64,000 nucleotides of DNA from Paenibacillus terrae (GCF_000943545.1 NZ_JTHP01000017.1:1-64000); one strand, 5' to 3'. Numbered from the stretch's first letter, positions 43,144 through 55,189 are shown. A program made the numbers and translations. The notes: generated by a model not told the origin, from the sequence alone.

Positions 43144-45855
43144 ATGTCAGGAAAAGATCAATTCTCCATTGCCCGCAGTCTCGAAGTTAACGGCAAGCCT
43201 TACCGTTATTACAGTCTCAAGGCACTGGAGGAACAAGGAAAAAGCGGTATCGCCAAGCTGCCTTTCTCCATTAAAGTGTTGCTGGAAGCCGCTGTGCGCC
43301 AATTCGATGGACGCGCAATTACTGAGGAGCATGTGCAGCAGCTTACAGGCTGGGCTGAGGATCGTGACACCAACAAGGAAATTCCATTCATCCCTGCACG
43401 CATCGTGCTTCAGGATTTTACCGGCGTTCCGGTGGTTGTCGATTTGGCAGCCATGCGCGATACTGTGAAAAAAGCGGGCGGCGACCCGAAACAAATCAAC
43501 CCGCTTGTACCCGTCGATCTCGTTATCGACCACTCGGTTATGGTCGATGCCTTTGGTACCAGCGATGCGCTGGACTATAATATTAATGTAGAATTTGAGC
43601 GTAACGAGGAACGGTACCGTTTTCTGCGCTGGGCGCAAACGGCGTTCAACAACTTCCGTGCCGTGCCACCGTCCACCGGTATCGTCCATCAGGTCAATCT
43701 GGAGTATCTGGCATCCGTGGCCGCCACCAAAACCATTGACGGCGAAACCGTCGTTTTCCCGGATTCCCTCGTCGGAACGGATTCCCATACGACGATGATT
43801 AACGGTTTGGGTGTCGTCGGCTGGGGCGTCGGCGGGATTGAGGCAGAGGCGGGTATGCTGGGGCAACCGCTGTATTTTGTCACACCGGATGTTATCGGCT
43901 TCAAGCTGACAGGCAGTCTGACGGAAGGCTCTACCGCCACCGATCTGGCACTCACTGTAACCCAAATGCTGCGTAAAAAAGGCGTAGTCGGCAAATTCGT
44001 GGAATTTTACGGACCCGGCCTGGCTAACATCAGCTTGGCTGACCGTGCAACGGTTGCCAATATGGCACCGGAATACGGCGCAACGGTTGGCTTCTTCCCG
44101 GTTGATGCGGAAACGCTGGCCTACCTGCGCAGCACCGGACGTTCTGATGAGCAAGTGAGTCTTGTAGAGGAATATTACAAAGCGCAAGGCATGTTCCGCA
44201 CATCCGATACGCCGGACCCTGTGTTCAGCGATACGATTGAACTGGATCTGGCTTCGGTTGTACCGAGTCTCGCGGGTCCCAAACGTCCGCAGGACCGTGT
44301 TGAGCTTAGCCGCATGAAGGAAACCTTTGAAGGCATTATCCGTACCCCTGTGGACAAAGGCGGCTACGGACTGAGTGATGAAAAGATCGCACAGAAAATT
44401 CCGCTGACCCATCCGGACGGCTCCACCAGCGAGCTGGGTACTGGCGCTGTCGTGATTGCGGCTATCACAAGCTGCACGAACACCTCCAACCCAAGCGTTA
44501 TGCTGGGCGCAGGCTTGCTCGCCAAAAAGGCAGTACAACGCGGGCTCAAAAAGCCGGGCTATGTGAAAACCAGCTTGACGCCGGGCTCCCTTGTCGTGAC
44601 GGAATACCTGCAAAAAGCAGGGCTAATCGGTCCGCTGGAAGCACTCGGCTTCCACGTGGCTGGCTACGGCTGCGCGACCTGCATCGGTAACTCCGGTCCG
44701 CTTCCTGACGAAGTTAGTCAGGCTATCACAGACAATGATCTGACGGTTGGTGCGGTCATTTCCGGTAACCGGAACTTTGAGGGCCGCGTGCATGCGCAAG
44801 TCAAAGCCAACTATCTCGGCTCACCGCCACTGGTTGTTGCTTATGCGCTGGCAGGTACGGTGAACATTGATTTGGTGAATGATCCGCTCGGTTACGATCA
44901 GGACAATCAGCCGGTCTACCTGAAAGACATCTGGCCAACCTCCGAGGAAATCAAGGAAGCGATCAGCCTGTCTCTCAGCCCGGATATGTTCCGTCGTAAA
45001 TATGAGAATGTATTTACTGCCAACGAAAAATGGAACTCCATTCCGGTTCCTGAAGGCGAACTGTACGAATGGGATGAAAAATCAACTTATATTCAAAATC
45101 CACCATTCTTTGAAAAACTTCAAGATGGTGTGCAGGATATCAAGGAAATCCGTAATGCCCGTGTGCTTGCCCTGCTGAATGATTCGGTCACGACGGACCA
45201 TATCTCGCCAGCAGGCAACATCGCCCCTTCCAGCCCGGCAGGACTGTACTTGAAGGAGCATGGCGTGGAACGCAAGGACTTCAACTCCTACGGCTCCCGT
45301 CGCGGTAACCACGAGGTCATGATGCGCGGTACGTTCGCTAACATCCGTATCCGCAACAACGTAGCTCCCGGCACCGAGGGCGGCGTGACCAAATACTTGC
45401 CGACGGATGAGGAAATGTCCATCTACGATGCATCTATGAAATATCAGGCAGCCGATCAAAGCCTGATCGTTATTGCAGGCAAGGAATACGGCACAGGCAG
45501 CTCCCGTGACTGGGCAGCCAAAGGTACACTTCTGCTGGGAGTCAAAGCCGTCATTGCAGAAAGCTTCGAGCGGATTCACCGCAGTAACCTGGTCGGTATG
45601 GGTGTGCTTCCACTGCAATTCCAGGAAGGCAACGGCTGGTCCAGCCTGGGTCTGAACGGTCGTGAAACGTTTGACATTCTCGGCATCGACAATGACGTGA
45701 AGCCGGGTCAAGAGCTTACCGTTGTAGCCAAACGCGAGGATGGCACGAAGTTCGAGTTCCCGGTAACTGCCCGTCTGGACAGCACCGTCGATATTGACTA
45801 CTACCACAACGGTGGTATTCTGCAAACCGTATTGCGTCAAATGATCGCAGACTAA
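43144..45855 (+). CDS. acnA: Aconitate hydratase
   Basis: 903 residues from ATG 43144 (SD AAGGAGG), as expected of AcnA/CitB. Fe-S ligands are in [18 protein letters not shown] and [13 protein letters not shown]. Substrate motifs are [19 protein letters not shown] and the C-terminal swivel domain with [16 protein letters not shown]. It isomerises citrate to isocitrate in the TCA cycle and can bind mRNA when its cluster is lost. It has its own promoter and terminator, a one-gene unit. Confidence 0.97.
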   Translation: MSGKDQFSIARSLEVNGKPYRYYSLKALEEQGKSGIAKLPFSIKVLLEAAVRQFDGRAITEEHVQQLTGWAEDRDTNKEIPFIPARIVLQDFTGVPVVVDLAAMRDTVKKAGGDPKQINPLVPVDLVIDHSVMVDAFGTSDALDYNINVEFERNEERYRFLRWAQTAFNNFRAVPPSTGIVHQVNLEYLASVAATKTIDGETVVFPDSLVGTDSHTTMINGLGVVGWGVGGIEAEAGMLGQPLYFVTPDVIGFKLTGSLTEGSTATDLALTVTQMLRKKGVVGKFVEFYGPGLANISLADRATVANMAPEYGATVGFFPVDAETLAYLRSTGRSDEQVSLVEEYYKAQGMFRTSDTPDPVFSDTIELDLASVVPSLAGPKRPQDRVELSRMKETFEGIIRTPVDKGGYGLSDEKIAQKIPLTHPDGSTSELGTGAVVIAAITSCTNTSNPSVMLGAGLLAKKAVQRGLKKPGYVKTSLTPGSLVVTEYLQKAGLIGPLEALGFHVAGYGCATCIGNSGPLPDEVSQAITDNDLTVGAVISGNRNFEGRVHAQVKANYLGSPPLVVAYALAGTVNIDLVNDPLGYDQDNQPVYLKDIWPTSEEIKEAISLSLSPDMFRRKYENVFTANEKWNSIPVPEGELYEWDEKSTYIQNPPFFEKLQDGVQDIKEIRNARVLALLNDSVTTDHISPAGNIAPSSPAGLYLKEHGVERKDFNSYGSRRGNHEVMMRGTFANIRIRNNVAPGTEGGVTKYLPTDEEMSIYDASMKYQAADQSLIVIAGKEYGTGSSRDWAAKGTLLLGVKAVIAESFERIHRSNLVGMGVLPLQFQEGNGWSSLGLNGRETFDILGIDNDVKPGQELTVVAKREDGTKFEFPVTARLDSTVDIDYYHNGGILQTVLRQMIAD

Positions 45856-45880
45856 GTTTTTGAACGTCAAATGTGAAGAA

Positions 45881-45919
45881 CCCCCGATTGCAGCTCTATC
45901 TGCGAATCGGGGGTATTTT
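45881..45919 (+). terminator. Terminator of acnA
   Basis: CCCCCGATT pairs with AATCGGGGG, followed by TATTTTTT, 25 bases after the acnA stop. Confidence 0.9.
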
Positions 45920-45934
45920 TTATCTATATAAAAC

Positions 45935-45962
45935 AAAAAAGCCGATCCCTCAGGACCGACTT
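45935..45962 (-). terminator. Terminator of the yitT-like gene
   Basis: Minus strand GTCGGTCC-tgag-GGATCGGC (two wobble pairs) followed by TTTTTTG. Confidence 0.75.
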
Positions 45963-45998
45963 CCAACCATGTTACCCTATAACCTTCGTACTCGCCAA

Positions 45999-46835
45999 TT
46001 ACTTCGAAATATCCAAAAAACCCTCTCCGAACACGTCCCGCACATCATGAATGGTGATAAATGCTGCTGTGTCGATAGCTTTCACAATCTTTTTAAGCGC
46101 TGACACCTCTTGCTTGCTGATGACGATATATAGAACTTCTTTCGGATTTTTCGTGTAGTACCCGTGGCCTGACAGGACTGTAACTCCCCGATCCATTTGG
46201 GTAATGACCATTTCTGCAATTTTATTTTGATGCTCCGAAATGATCATGACCGCTTTCTTCGGGTTCAGACCTTCGATCATGAAATCCATAACCTTCGTAC
46301 CGACGTACAAAATAACGATGGTCAGCATGAGCTTTTCCGGGCCAATAATAAAATAGGACGAAAACGCAACAATCAGATCAAAAAACAGCAAGCCATAGCT
46401 GATGTTCCAATCCAGATACTTGTTGGCGATCCGGGCCAAAATGACCGTTCCTGCTGTTGTGCCGCCCACCCGCACGATTAAACCAATTCCGATACCCACC
46501 AAAACCCCGGCAAATACGGCGTTAATCGTCGGCTCATGCGAATCAATCCGCCAGTTGGCCGTTAAATGTAAAAACAGCGAGTTAAAAGCAACCGCAATCA
46601 CGGTATACAGGGTCGTTCTCTTGTCCAAAAATTTATATCCGACAATCAGCAGCAATCCATTGATCACCAGATTGACGATCGAGGGAGACCACTGAAACAG
46701 GTAGTACAAAATGATCGTGACCCCTGTAACGCCCCCCTCGCCAAACTCATTCGGGATAACAAACAGATTAACAGCCAGCGCGAAAAAAAACGCACCCAGA
46801 ATAATAAATGCGATGTCTGCAATTCTTTTTTTCAT
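45999..46835 (-). CDS. YitT-family membrane protein (DUF161/DUF2179)
   Basis: 278 residues: five hydrophobic helices (about 8-190, with ALAVNLFVIPNEFGEGGVTG and GGTTAGTVILARIANKYL), then a cytoplasmic DUF2179 domain (about 200-278: KKAVMIISEHQNKIAEMVI, RGVTVLSGHGYYTKNPKEVL). The family is common in Firmicutes, with several paralogues per genome. Its molecular role is unknown, although transport or small-molecule sensing has been suggested by the domain pair. SD AAAGGAC. Confidence 0.88.
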   Translation of the reverse strand: MKKRIADIAFIILGAFFFALAVNLFVIPNEFGEGGVTGVTIILYYLFQWSPSIVNLVINGLLLIVGYKFLDKRTTLYTVIAVAFNSLFLHLTANWRIDSHEPTINAVFAGVLVGIGIGLIVRVGGTTAGTVILARIANKYLDWNISYGLLFFDLIVAFSSYFIIGPEKLMLTIVILYVGTKVMDFMIEGLNPKKAVMIISEHQNKIAEMVITQMDRGVTVLSGHGYYTKNPKEVLYIVISKQEVSALKKIVKAIDTAAFITIHDVRDVFGEGFLDISK

Positions 46836-47344
46836 ATATGTCCTGGTCCTTTCTTAAACATTTCAACGGATGAATCGCCAGATGGATTGGCTGATTCTAG
46901 TAGCTAAAACACGCTTACAACCAGTTCATGGTATCCACTCCCAAACATAAAGTCAATACAACTTTGACACTTTAATTCGCCACCAGACTGACTTCATATT
47001 GACTTCAGGATTTTGCAAAATCCTCACCTATATAAGGATATTCGACAAAAAAACACGATCCCGACTACTAAACTAAGAAAACAGGCCTCTGGCCCTTGTT
47101 CTGAACCTAGGCACATTTTCCCTCAGAATGACCATACACCTAATCCTCATTTTGGACACATATGACCATCTTCCTGTTTTATGTCAAAAGCGTTTTAATT
47201 TGAAAAAATGCGTTTATAATGATTGAAACATTACCAAGCAGTCTACCCGGTATTACGACATCAAGTACATACGAATAGTCCTATACAGACGTCCTAAGCA
47301 ACTCAATCTGAATTTGACAAAATGGAATTGGAGGAACTACCTAC
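46836..47344. other. Intergenic region before the small gene at 47345
   Basis: About 500 bases without a recognisable gene. It holds the 18-base perfect palindrome AGGATTTTGCAAAATCCT (47007-47024), a TATAAT at about 47214 that may serve the small gene, and an AT-rich stretch. No RNA gene was recognised. Confidence 0.5.
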
Positions 47345-47497
47345 ATGAATACAATGAATTTAACTGTACACACCTTGATGCCCTTTCATCACCAAAACCA
47401 ACGTGCCAACGCAGTGAGTATGCAGAAGAAAGAAGACAGCTCGGAGAAGAAGCTCAGCTTTCAGGACATTTTGAATGAGAAAATGGGTAAAAAATAA
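47345..47497 (+). CDS. Small hypothetical protein (50 residues)
   Basis: ATG 47345 follows TTGGAGG at good distance, and the frame ends at TAA 47497. The peptide begins MNTMNLTVHTLMPFHHQNQ, has a charged middle and ends in KLSFQDILNEKMGKK, a likely amphipathic helix. No signal or membrane segment is present. I do not recognise it. The clear SD and the thiC terminator right after it support a real gene. Confidence 0.55.
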   Translation: MNTMNLTVHTLMPFHHQNQRANAVSMQKKEDSSEKKLSFQDILNEKMGKK

Positions 47498-47540
47498 AGC
47501 AGCCGTTTATCCGGTTGCATGATCTCGCTTTACATAAGCT

Positions 47541-47585
47541 AAAAAGCCGTGGCCCCTACATCATCTGTAGAGAACCACGGCTTTT
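47541..47585. terminator. Bidirectional terminator between the small gene and thiC
   Basis: AAAAAGCCGTGG pairs with CCACGGCTTTT, with an inner CTAC/GTAG pairing. It has T- and A-runs on both sides and ends thiC on the minus strand and the small gene on the plus strand. Confidence 0.85.
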
Positions 47586-47614
47586 GTTATTCATACGTTT
47601 ATAAGTTCAAGGAT

Positions 47615-49465
<1,851 letters not shown>

Positions 49466-49471
49466 CTATGC

Positions 49472-49500
49472 AAAAAAGCCGGTTCCCCAGGGAACCGGCT
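49472..49500 (-). terminator. Riboswitch-controlled terminator of thiC
   Basis: Minus strand AGCCGGTTCC-ctgg-GGAACCGGCT followed by TTTTTTG, between the TPP aptamer and the thiC start. TPP binding is expected to favour this terminator. Confidence 0.9.
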
Positions 49501-49595
49501 AATCTAACGAAACAGCTATCCAGACAGCTATGCACGCGGAAACATACTCCGATGCGTTGCTGTAGACAGCGGCTGCGTATACATTTCAATGGCCG

Positions 49596-49695
49596 ATTAC
49601 TTCCCTACGCTGGTATGATCCAGATCAGGTGCAAAGGGTCCGGAATCTAGTGCGATTCCATCTCAGCCCGGCATTACAGGCTCCCCCAGTAACTC
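49596..49695 (-). promoter_or_regulatory. TPP riboswitch (THI element)
   Basis: The minus strand shows the conserved THI-box parts in order: GGGGGAGCC, GGCTGAGATGG, ACCCTTTGCACCTGATCTGG, then ATACCAGCGTAGGGAAG. It precedes thiC with a terminator in between, the standard arrangement for transcriptional shut-off by thiamin pyrophosphate. Confidence 0.96.
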
Positions 49696-49804
49696 TGTTA
49701 ATTCTATTCGTATGAGGCGGCTATATAGGACAACCCGCCATCCCCATCAGATTACTTCAAATTTGCGGCTTTGGCAACCCTTCCCTGGTCCCCTTTTCCA
49801 GAGA

Positions 49805-50548
49805 TTATGGAAGCATAAGCCCCATTTCCTTTGCCGCCTCGATCAAAATCGGTGCAAAATCATGCAGCGTCTCGGGCGCTAGTCGGCTGACCGGACCGGA
49901 TACAGATAAGGCCGCAGCGACCTGTCCCTTCCGATTCACGATAGGCGCAGCCACAGCAGCAGCGCCCGGCTCCCGCTCCTCATAGCTGGTCGCATAGCCC
50001 TTCTCACGAATATCCTGCAATTGAGCCTTATAGACCTCCGGGTCTACCGAGGGCGGCCATTCATCCCCGCTTAGCAGGGCTTCCAGCTCCTGCGGCGGCA
50101 TAAAGGCCGCCAGCACCTTGCTGGAGGCTCCTACAGCCAGCGGCATGCTTGCACCTACTGGCGCAACGCGGCGGATCGCCTGATTGCTCTGCACAGCCTG
50201 AATGCGGATACGCATGCTGCCATCGCGCAGGTATAGGCTGACCGTTTCGCCCAGACGGTCACGCAATCCTTCCATCGCTGGCTGTAATAGGATCGCCGGC
50301 TCGTCGCTTTGCGACAGATGGGTGGATAGCTCCCATATCCGGATGCCGAGTCGGTATTTTTCCGTTGCGGGATTCCGAACGACAAAGCCCCGATCCTCCA
50401 GCGTGGTCAGCAGCCGATGAACGGTACTTTTATGTAAACCAATTTTGGAAGCAATCTCTGTTAGGCCCAGATCGGAATCTCCGGTAAAACACATCAGTAT
50501 ATCAAGCGCACGCTCCACGGCGCGAACCGTTAATTTACGGTCTTCCAT
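49805..50548 (-). CDS. IclR-family transcriptional regulator
   Basis: 247 residues from ATG 50548 (SD GAGGAG). The N-terminal winged helix (VERALDILMCFTGDSDLGLT, KIGLHKSTVHRLLTTLEDRG) is followed by the IclR effector domain (about 80-245), with GASMPLAVGASSKVLAAFMP and APIVNRKGQVAAALSVSGP. It binds a small carbon metabolite of unknown identity. It is divergent from an alpha/beta hydrolase, which it may control. Confidence 0.9.
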   Translation of the reverse strand: MEDRKLTVRAVERALDILMCFTGDSDLGLTEIASKIGLHKSTVHRLLTTLEDRGFVVRNPATEKYRLGIRIWELSTHLSQSDEPAILLQPAMEGLRDRLGETVSLYLRDGSMRIRIQAVQSNQAIRRVAPVGASMPLAVGASSKVLAAFMPPQELEALLSGDEWPPSVDPEVYKAQLQDIREKGYATSYEEREPGAAAVAAPIVNRKGQVAAALSVSGPVSRLAPETLHDFAPILIEAAKEMGLMLP

Positions 50549-50721
50549 TGTGAACCGCTCCTCTTTGTTCCATATTCGTTTCACACCATGAAACATGGTT
50601 ACATAAATTATATAGAATAGTCGCGGCTACTGTAAACCAATGTTTTTGTGACAGCCATATTACAGAACGAGAACAAACATCGACAAATCTTTGCATCATT
50701 TTTACTTTTCCGGTTCAGCCG

Positions 50722-50750
50722 TTGACTTTGGATAACACGCATCATACGAT
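50722..50750 (+). promoter_or_regulatory. Promoter of the alpha/beta hydrolase gene
   Basis: TTGACT (50722-50727), 17 bases, TACGAT (50745-50750), about 100 bases before the ATG. Confidence 0.5.
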
Positions 50751-50847
50751 AATAGGTATCTATACGGACGTAAACTATCATTTTCAAGTGGAATTGTACC
50801 TAGAATTCTATGAAACGAAGTTCATTTTTATAAAAGGAGGCTCTTAC

Positions 50848-51885
50848 ATGATTTCGACATCCCAGCGCAGCTCTCAGCTACAGCATGCTGTCCAGGAGCC
50901 GTCCACCCCACTGATCAACCCCCGGCTGCTGCGGATCAAGCATGTTGTCATTGCCTTGCTGCTGTCGGTCGTATTTTTTCTGTTGTTTTGCTTTATTACC
51001 CTGCACGCCTATATCGCATGGGTACTGACGAATCCAACCGTCGCGCCACTGTACTCGAACCCGATGCAGGCCAAAGGCATGCCCTACGAGGAAGTCAGCT
51101 TCCCCGCCAAGGACGGCAGCCGGATGGTGCAGGGCTGGTATATCCCCGCAGATCAATCGAAGAAAACGATTATTTTCAGCCACGGTTATGGGGCCAACCG
51201 CGAAGAAAGCTGGATTCCGATGTATGATCTGGCGCATTATGCCCACCGTTTGAATTTTAACGTTGTCATGTTCGATTACGGATTCGCATCACAAAATAGC
51301 AAAGCCGTCGCAACCGGAGGCAAAGCGGAATCCCAGCAGCTTCTCGGGGCGATCCAGCTTGCGAAGCAACGTGGCTCCTCGGAGATTATCGTATGGGGCT
51401 TCTCGATGGGGGCAGGAACCGCCCTTCAGGCGGGCTTGCAAACCAAAGATGTGGACGCCATGATTTTGGACAGTACCTTCCTGCTGGAGCCGGATACGCT
51501 GTACCATAACATTCATAATCAAATTGATCTGCCTCGCCATCCGTCTCTGGAAATTCTGGAGCTGCTGTTTCCGGTCTTGAACGGTACCAGCCTGCATCAG
51601 ATTCCATATCAAGAGGTCAAAGCGGAAAACTATCCGTTCCCGATCATGTTCGTGCATGGGACGCAGGATGAAAAGGCTCCTTACCCGATTGCGGAAAAGC
51701 TCGCTGCCAATCAAACCAACCCGCTTTCCAGTGTATGGATTGTCAAAAACGGGTTGCATGAGCTTATTTTCAGAGAGCATCCACGTGAGTATTTGCGGCG
51801 GGTATCGACGTTTTTAAGCGGTGTACAAGAACTGCAGGACAAGAAAACTATCGCTAATACCAATAAACAAACGACTACGAAGTAA
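50848..51885 (+). CDS. Membrane-anchored alpha/beta hydrolase
   Basis: 345 residues from ATG 50848 (SD AAAGGAGG). One membrane helix lies at about 28-52 (HVVIALLLSVVFFLLFCF), then a serine hydrolase domain: oxyanion region FSHGYGANREESW, nucleophile elbow VWGFSMGAGTA, acid in HGTQDEKAPYP, and histidine in KNGLHELIF. It resembles YqkD-type DUF1749-free hydrolases. The active site would face outward. The substrate is unknown. The end of the protein is a polar tail. Confidence 0.85.
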   Translation: MISTSQRSSQLQHAVQEPSTPLINPRLLRIKHVVIALLLSVVFFLLFCFITLHAYIAWVLTNPTVAPLYSNPMQAKGMPYEEVSFPAKDGSRMVQGWYIPADQSKKTIIFSHGYGANREESWIPMYDLAHYAHRLNFNVVMFDYGFASQNSKAVATGGKAESQQLLGAIQLAKQRGSSEIIVWGFSMGAGTALQAGLQTKDVDAMILDSTFLLEPDTLYHNIHNQIDLPRHPSLEILELLFPVLNGTSLHQIPYQEVKAENYPFPIMFVHGTQDEKAPYPIAEKLAANQTNPLSSVWIVKNGLHELIFREHPREYLRRVSTFLSGVQELQDKKTIANTNKQTTTK

Positions 51886-51897
51886 CGCTTCTATTTT

Positions 51898-51975
51898 AGA
51901 AGCCATACTCCTTTTAATATGGAGAAGCCCGTCTGTGGACACTTAGCCCGTGCTGCAGCGAGGCTTCTTTTTTTT
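51898..51975 (+). terminator. Terminator with alternative 5' arms
   Basis: GGCTTCT (51962-51968) followed by eight Ts can pair with either of two AGAAGCC copies (51898-51904 or 51923-51929). The two pairings exclude each other. Simple termination of the hydrolase gene is most likely, but an attenuator in front of the SOD fusion gene cannot be excluded. Confidence 0.6.
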
Positions 51976-52141
51976 GCGTCCAACTATGTATTCATTGTCC
52001 CACATTACATGTCTGCGCCGGATCGGGGAGTTTATAGACATATTCCCGATGAGACGGCGAATATACTGGGTACGTATGCATCCGGGTCAGGTTCTTGGGA
52101 CCAACCCGGATAGCCATAGTGGGATACGGGAGGTAAAAACG

Positions 52142-53542
52142 ATGCTGAGTACTTACGGGTCTTTCCTGCCCTTGCGTGTGCTGGAGGAAATCCGGCATTG
52201 GAAGCAGCAGGAAAGCTGGCATGTGGAAGTAATTAAGTCCGCTACAGAGGGGCTGGAGCCTGCCTACGTGCGGCTGCTGGATGACTGGAGGACGGTATTC
52301 GAACAGACGGAACGCACCGCTATAGAGCTGCTAGAAGAGCAGCGAAGCGCCCTCGATCCGGCAGATCAGGCGTGGCATCGTCAATGGGAGCGGTCGTCGG
52401 CTGCTGCACAAGCACAAGCCAGGCAACCGGGGCAATCGAGAGAATCGGGGTCAGGATCGGCACCAGAAGAGCTACAATCGACTGAGGCAACAGCAGGAGT
52501 GACATCAGATTCACAGCCTGTCTCACAAGAGCTGAATCGTCGTCTGGACGAATTGCTGCAAACCGCAAACCGCCAGTCACAGGAGTATGTACGGCAGCTC
52601 AGTCTGCTGACCGAGCACAGCCATGCGTTACGACAGCAGCCGAAATCCACCGGAGTTGTGCTGCACGCAGCCCATGAGAGTCAGTATTTCCTGATCTCCA
52701 CCAATCCCTTTCAGGAGCCCGGCTCCATTGCGCGGGCCACTGCGTTGTTTCATGTGGCGGCAGAGGGTGAGGATTACCCCGAGGATGCGCTGCGAGAGCG
52801 GCAGACAGGGCAGACAGGCGGCACGAGGTGGGAAGGACCGTGGGCGAACAAAGACAAAGGCGTCCAGTCAAGCCAGACAGAGCCTTCGGCTACGGAAAAA
52901 ACTTCCCCCGGCAGACCTGTTCCTATCGGGGGACATCGTTTGCCGCCGCTCCCATATCCCTATAATGCGCTTGAACCGTACATTGATGAGAAAACGATGC
53001 GTATCCACCATGACAAGCATCATCTAAGCTATGTGAATGATTTAAACAAAGCGGAGAAAAAGCTGGAGGAAGCCCGGAAAACGGGTGATTTTGACCTTGT
53101 GAAGCATTGGGAACGCGAGCTGGCGTTTAACGGTGCAGGCCATTATCTGCACACTCTTTTCTGGACGATCATGAGTCCTCAAGGCGGTGGAACACCAAGC
53201 GGGCCGCTGGCGGAGCAGATCAAAAAGGACTTTGGCAGCTATGAGGCATTCAAGAAGCAATTCAGCTCAGCAGCTGAGAAGGTCGAGGGCGGCGGCTGGG
53301 CTATCCTGACGTGGAGTCCACGTGCAGGACGGCTTGAAATTTTGCAGGCCGAAAAGCACCAGAACCTGACTCAATGGGAGTCCATTCCGTTGCTGGCGAT
53401 AGATGTATGGGAGCATGCCTATTACTTAAAGCATCAGAACGAGCGCAACAAATACATTGAGGACTGGTGGCATGTCGTGAACTGGCCTGAGGTCGAAAAG
53501 CGCTACACCCAAGCCTCGAAGCTGAGATGGCAGCCGTTCTAA
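52142..53542 (+). CDS. Fe/Mn superoxide dismutase fused to a long helical N-terminal region
   Basis: 466 residues from ATG 52142 (SD GGGAGG). Residues 1 to about 80 form a helical segment with VLEEIRHWKQQESWHVEVIK, resembling one half of the DUF2935 or ferritin-like type. A Gln/Ser/Glu-rich linker follows (about 85-130), then another helical stretch with HSHALR, and a second linker. From about residue 266 a complete SOD domain follows: [55 protein letters not shown]. The metal ligands (three His, one Asp) are all present. It should dismutate superoxide. The N-terminal part may bind metal or target the protein, for example to the spore. sodA proper is at 59559. Confidence 0.85.
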   Translation: MLSTYGSFLPLRVLEEIRHWKQQESWHVEVIKSATEGLEPAYVRLLDDWRTVFEQTERTAIELLEEQRSALDPADQAWHRQWERSSAAAQAQARQPGQSRESGSGSAPEELQSTEATAGVTSDSQPVSQELNRRLDELLQTANRQSQEYVRQLSLLTEHSHALRQQPKSTGVVLHAAHESQYFLISTNPFQEPGSIARATALFHVAAEGEDYPEDALRERQTGQTGGTRWEGPWANKDKGVQSSQTEPSATEKTSPGRPVPIGGHRLPPLPYPYNALEPYIDEKTMRIHHDKHHLSYVNDLNKAEKKLEEARKTGDFDLVKHWERELAFNGAGHYLHTLFWTIMSPQGGGTPSGPLAEQIKKDFGSYEAFKKQFSSAAEKVEGGGWAILTWSPRAGRLEILQAEKHQNLTQWESIPLLAIDVWEHAYYLKHQNERNKYIEDWWHVVNWPEVEKRYTQASKLRWQPF

Positions 53543-53578
53543 GCTAAGACTCATCTGTAGCCAGGAACATACTTCCCA

Positions 53579-54424
53579 CTACACCTGCGAATCGTATCGC
53601 TCTCTGAGCGCTCTCATTTGCTCCGTCAGTCCCTGCGGCTGCACCAGTGAGCCATCGGCAGGCAAAATCGCCGCCCGACTTTCGACTACCCGGCGCAGCG
53701 ATGCCGTATACGCCTCAACAGACGGCACCCCGGCCAGCTCCGCCAGGCTGCCCATCGTTGCCGGATTCACCTGCGGATAATCCGGTTGCGCAACGCCCGG
53801 CGACGCAGCTCCGGCTGCCTCCGCATAGAACTGCTGCACCGCCTGTGCGCGCTCCGCGCCACTGCCCTCAATCATCACAAAAGCCGTGATGATATAGGCC
53901 TTGGCCTGCCGCCGCTGCGCAATGCCGCAAAACTTGCGGCCTCGGACGCTGACATCGTAATCGCCGGGACAGAAGGACCCGGCGATTTCCCCGGTCTGCG
54001 CCTCGGCGGACCACGGGGCCAGCGCATCGGCAATCAGCCCCGCCATAAGCCGAAAATCTTCATGCAGGCTGATCGCTCGCTGCGGATTCGGCAGGATCAG
54101 GGACAGGTTCAGTACCCCCCTGTCCAGCATGACGGCCGCTCCGCCCGAGGGACGCACGCATACCGAGGTTCCGGCGTTCCGCACACGCTCCATCGCCTGC
54201 GGCGCGTACGGAAGCCTGCGGTCCCGGTGGCCGATCACCAGCGCAGCCGGGTGCCGCCACAGATGCAAAACAGGCGCAGCTCCTTGCCCTACTTGCCGAC
54301 AGGCCAGTTCCTCCCACGCCAGTGGAGACAAAACATCCGTCTGAGTGGTCACGAGTGGCGCTTCAAACCATTGCAGATCCGGCAAAACCGTTGTTTTGTC
54401 TGCTGACATATGTACATTCTCCAT
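53579..54424 (-). CDS. lipL: Lipoyl/octanoyl transferase of the LipL type
   Basis: 281 residues from ATG 54424 (SD AAGGAGG). BPL/LplA/LipB catalytic fold with HLWRHPAALVIGHRDRRLP, VCVRPSGGAAVMLDRGVLN, and the acyl-accepting cysteine in GSFCPGDYDVSV followed by GRKFCGIAQRR. The pattern fits LipL, which moves octanoyl from GcvH to the E2 subunits of 2-oxoacid dehydrogenases, more than LplA. A lipoate ligase role remains possible. It is noticeably GC-rich. Confidence 0.8.
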   Translation of the reverse strand: MENVHMSADKTTVLPDLQWFEAPLVTTQTDVLSPLAWEELACRQVGQGAAPVLHLWRHPAALVIGHRDRRLPYAPQAMERVRNAGTSVCVRPSGGAAVMLDRGVLNLSLILPNPQRAISLHEDFRLMAGLIADALAPWSAEAQTGEIAGSFCPGDYDVSVRGRKFCGIAQRRQAKAYIITAFVMIEGSGAERAQAVQQFYAEAAGAASPGVAQPDYPQVNPATMGSLAELAGVPSVEAYTASLRRVVESRAAILPADGSLVQPQGLTEQMRALRERYDSQV

Positions 54425-54473
54425 ACTGTATCCTCCTTCAAAGCAGCTAACGTCCACCTATTCTCATGTTAGC

Positions 54474-54514
54474 AAAAAAGAGTGGCTACGCCTATGCGTA
54501 AACCACCCTTTTTT
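54474..54514. terminator. Terminator of folE
   Basis: GTGG-CTACGC-ctat-GCGTAA-ACCAC with A- and T-runs on both sides. On the minus strand it ends folE. Confidence 0.8.
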
Positions 54515-54544
54515 ATTCATCCCATCATCGTCACGCCTGTTCGG

Positions 54545-55138
54545 TTAATCCTTGAGCAGCGAGAGGAACTCTGCACGCTGTGCAGCATCATCACGAAACG
54601 TTCCGCGTACCGCAGATGTTACCGTTTTGCTGCCAGGCTTTTTGACGCCTCTTGCGCACATACACAAGTGCTCGCCTTCCACGACCACCATAACCCCGTG
54701 AGCGGAGACCGCTTCATTCAAAATATCTGCGATCTGTGCCGTAATGCGCTCCTGAACCTGCAAACGGCGCGTCACAGCCTCAACCAGACGGGCAAGCTTG
54801 CTTAGTCCTACAATTTTGCCGCTGGGTACATAGCCGATATGCACTTTTCCGAAGAAAGGAGCCATATGGTGCTCACACTGGCTGTAATAGACGATGTCCT
54901 TCACAATCACAAGCTCTTCGTGATTTTCGTCGAATGTTACACCCAGCGCATCCCGGGGATCAACCTCATAACCTGCAAATATCTCCTCATACATGCGCGC
55001 TACGCGTGTCGGTGTTTCCAGCAAGCCTTCACGCTTGGGGTCCTCACCGATCAGTTGTAGAATTTGCTCCACATGATACTCGATTTTATCCCGGTTATCC
55101 GCAGCTTTGCGGTTAATATAATCTTTTACGCCAGCCAC
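54545..55138 (-). CDS. folE: GTP cyclohydrolase I
   Basis: 197 residues from GTG 55138, preferred over an ATG 11 codons upstream because AGAGGAGG sits at the right distance. Signature [20 protein letters not shown], with the zinc Cys and His, then [19 protein letters not shown]. It converts GTP to dihydroneopterin triphosphate, the first step of folate synthesis. It may also supply queuosine precursors, of interest because queG is nearby. Confidence 0.95.
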   Translation of the reverse strand: MAGVKDYINRKAADNRDKIEYHVEQILQLIGEDPKREGLLETPTRVARMYEEIFAGYEVDPRDALGVTFDENHEELVIVKDIVYYSQCEHHMAPFFGKVHIGYVPSGKIVGLSKLARLVEAVTRRLQVQERITAQIADILNEAVSAHGVMVVVEGEHLCMCARGVKKPGSKTVTSAVRGTFRDDAAQRAEFLSLLKD

Positions 55139-55189
55139 AGTAATCCTCCTCTGTGCAACCTCATGCGGCATTCGTGCTTATGTTGCTCA

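Noticed and set aside
43147..44613. A 488-codon open frame on the minus strand
   Set aside because: It is the reverse shadow of acnA, whose identity is certain. It has no SD and no family motif.
45082..45966. A 294-codon minus-strand frame over the end of acnA and its terminator
   Set aside because: Overlaps acnA and runs through a terminator; composition is that of a shadow frame.
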